From positions 1 through 64,000 of the forward strand of contig NZ_LAYO01000102.1 in NCBI RefSeq assembly GCF_000980875.1: 64,000 nt of DNA, written 5' to 3'. Below are positions 62,414 through 64,000 of the stretch, piece after piece. The notes below the pieces were generated by a model, which was given only the letters and a program-made list of their open reading frames with translations, made no database searches and was not told where the DNA came from. Position numbers and translations under genes: made by a program. This DNA comes from Leucobacter sp. Ag1. GTDB taxonomy: Bacteria; Actinomycetota; Actinomycetes; Actinomycetales; Microbacteriaceae. The first letter of the stretch is position 1; each line of letters begins with the position of its first letter.

Positions 62414-64000
62414 TGCGTATCCCGCTTTCCTGGCTCGCGGAATCCGTCGAGCTGCCCGCGGGCACCACGCCCGAGCAGGTGCACGCCGATCTCGTCCGCG
62501 TCGGCTTCGAGGAGGAGTCGATCCGCCGCTTCGACGCCTCGGGCCCCATCGTGGTCGGCGAGGTGCTGAGCCGCGAGCCCGAGGAGCACTCCAACGGCAA
62601 GACCGTCAACTGGTGCCAGGTGCGCGTCGCGCCCGAGGGCCAGCGCGCCGCCGACGGCGGCGAGGACGTGCGCGGCGTCGTCTGCGGCGCCCACAACTTC
62701 GACGTCGGCGATCGGGTCGTGGTGACCCTGCCCGGCGCCGTGCTGCCCGGCGACTTCCGTATCGCCGCGCGCAAGACCTACGGACACGTGTCCGACGGCA
62801 TGATCGCCTCGGCCCGTGAGCTCGCCCTGGGCGACGATCACGACGGCATCATCGTGCTCAGCCGCTGGGGGATCGACGCGGAGCCGGGCGCGAACGCGCT
62901 CGAGCTGCTCGGCATGGCCGACACCGCCGTCGAGATCAACGTGACGCCGGATCGCGGCTACGCGTTCTCGGTGCGCGGCGTCGCCCGCGAGTACGCGCAC
63001 TCGACCGGAGCGGTGTTCCGCGACCCCGCCGAGGCGGTCGCCCCGGTCCCGGCGTCCGGCTTCGACGTGACGATCGACGACGCGGCTCCGATCCGCGGCC
63101 GCGTCGGTGCCTCCGGCTTCGTCACGCGCGTGGTGCGCGGCATCGACGCGACGCGACCGACCCCGGCCTGGATGGTCTCGCGCCTGCAGCTCGCCGGCGT
63201 CCGGGCGCTGTCGCTGCCCGTCGACATCGGCAACTACGTCATGCTCGAACTGGGCCAGCCGCTGCACGCCTACGACCTGGGCAAGGTCTCGGGCGGCCTG
63301 CGGGTGCGCCGGGCCACCGAGGGCGAGACCCTCGTCACGCTCGACGGCGCGGAGCGCAAGCTGCACGTCGAGGACCTGGTCATCGCCGACGACTCCGGCG
63401 CGATCGGCCTGGCCGGCGTGATGGGCGGCGAGTCGACCAAGACCGACGATGCGACCACCGACGTGCTCGTCGAGGCCGCGACCTTCGATTCCGTCTCGAT
63501 CGCCCGCTCCGCGCGCCGGCATAAGCTCCCCAGCGAGGCCTCCAAGCGCTTCGAGCGCGGTGTCGACCCGCTCGTCGCGCGCGCCGCGGCGCAGCGCGCG
63601 GTCGAACTGCTCGTCGAGCTCGGCGGCGGCACGGTCGACGAGCTCGGCAGCGAACTCGTGGCGCCGTGGGCGCCCGAAGCGGTCCGTTTCGAACTGTCGC
63701 GGGTCAACGGCCTGCTCGGCACCGACTACCGCGACGCCGAGATCCGCAGCGCGCTCGAGATGATCGGCTGCGAGCTGGTCGAGGCCGGCGACGGCGTGCT
63801 CGAGGTGACGGCCCCCAGCTGGCGCGCCGACCTCACACGTTCCGCCGATCTGGTCGAAGAAGCCGCGCGCATCATCGGCTACGACCGCATCCCCTCGGTG
63901 CTCCCGACCGCTCCGGCGGGTCGCGGGCTCACCCGGGAGCAGCGACTGCGCCGCCGTGCGGCGAACGTCTCGACGGCCTGGGGGCTCACCGAGGTGCAGA
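62413..64000 (+). CDS. pheT: Phenylalanyl-tRNA synthetase beta subunit (3' end outside window)
   Basis: About 529 residues visible of a usual 800-850. Begins MRIPLSWLAE; tRNA-binding-like (EMAP) domain at about 40-155 (GEVLSREPEEHSNGK, CGAHNF), B3/B4 editing region and the B5 domain start at about 410 onward. The start ATG overlaps the pheS stop by one base (TGATG). The frame is open to the end of the window. Confidence 0.97.
   Translation, partial: MRIPLSWLAESVELPAGTTPEQVHADLVRVGFEEESIRRFDASGPIVVGEVLSREPEEHSNGKTVNWCQVRVAPEGQRAADGGEDVRGVVCGAHNFDVGDRVVVTLPGAVLPGDFRIAARKTYGHVSDGMIASARELALGDDHDGIIVLSRWGIDAEPGANALELLGMADTAVEINVTPDRGYAFSVRGVAREYAHSTGAVFRDPAEAVAPVPASGFDVTIDDAAPIRGRVGASGFVTRVVRGIDATRPTPAWMVSRLQLAGVRALSLPVDIGNYVMLELGQPLHAYDLGKVSGGLRVRRATEGETLVTLDGAERKLHVEDLVIADDSGAIGLAGVMGGESTKTDDATTDVLVEAATFDSVSIARSARRHKLPSEASKRFERGVDPLVARAAAQRAVELLVELGGGTVDELGSELVAPWAPEAVRFELSRVNGLLGTDYRDAEIRSALEMIGCELVEAGDGVLEVTAPSWRADLTRSADLVEEAARIIGYDRIPSVLPTAPAGRGLTREQRLRRRAANVSTAWGLTEVQ

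Overview
High-GC chromosomal DNA from an actinobacterium, most likely a Microbacteriaceae genus such as Leucobacter. Evidence: actinobacterial gene orders (ftsK-pgsA-cinA-clgR-DUF3046-recA-recX, miaB-miaA-dapF-hflX, lexA-LysM-hisC-hisB-hisH-priA, infC-rpmI-rplT-trmH-pheS-pheT), C/G-ending codons, LexA boxes of the TCGAAC-N4-GTTCGA type, and many leaderless genes whose TANNNT -10 box lies 6-9 nt before the start codon. No rRNA, tRNA, CRISPR array, insertion sequence or prophage was recognised.

Layout. 1-2.0 kb: 3' end of a JetC/MksB-like SMC-type ATPase (Wadjet plasmid-defence family). 2.1-13.2 kb: DNA translocation, lipid synthesis, proteostasis regulation, recombination and tRNA modification (ftsK, a secreted Pro-rich protein, pgsA, pncC, clgR, DUF3046, recA-recX, miaB-miaA). 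13.2-19.6 kb: GNAT, deaminase, dapF, two DUF4190 membrane proteins, a class I methyltransferase, hflX. 19.7-24.1 kb: an overlapping methionine operon metE - short MetE-like enzyme - metF. 24.1-27.4 kb: lipB-lipA, lexA, and a divergent SOS-controlled LysM protein. 27.4-31.5 kb: hisC-hisB-hisH-priA plus an SseB-like protein. 31.5-42.2 kb: accessory metabolism: hydrolases, a MetPS-type methionine/alanine importer with a possible leaderless leader peptide, an MFS carrier, a double-HTH Lrp-type regulator divergent from an atypical M28 protein, an AzlCD/BrnFE exporter divergent from lrp, and an aldo/keto reductase. 42.3-45.4 kb: DUF1844, infC-rpmI-rplT, and an RNA methyltransferase. 45.4-61.3 kb: an accessory block placed where pheST would be expected to follow: an organosulfur uptake operon (PLP enzyme, FMN monooxygenase, hydrolase, ABC importer), a secreted subtilase translationally coupled to a 1209-residue cell-wall protein with CWB2 repeats, and a copper/haem envelope operon (membrane protein, CopC, PCuAC, DyP peroxidase). 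61.4-64 kb: pheS and the start of pheT, which runs off the window.

Themes. The SOS response is represented by recA-recX, lexA and the LysM protein, each with a LexA box, and possibly ftsK, which has a weaker box lying on its -10. Sulfur and methionine supply recurs four times: metE/metF, MetPS import, BrnFE-type export under Lrp, and the sulfonate-like operon. The most unusual items are the infC ATC start codon, the Arg-rich leader ORF overlapping the MetP start, the core-MetE gene between metE and metF, the subtilase/CWB2 pair with an abrupt codon-usage switch at its 3' end, and the divergent cysteine-synthase-like enzyme of the sulfur operon.
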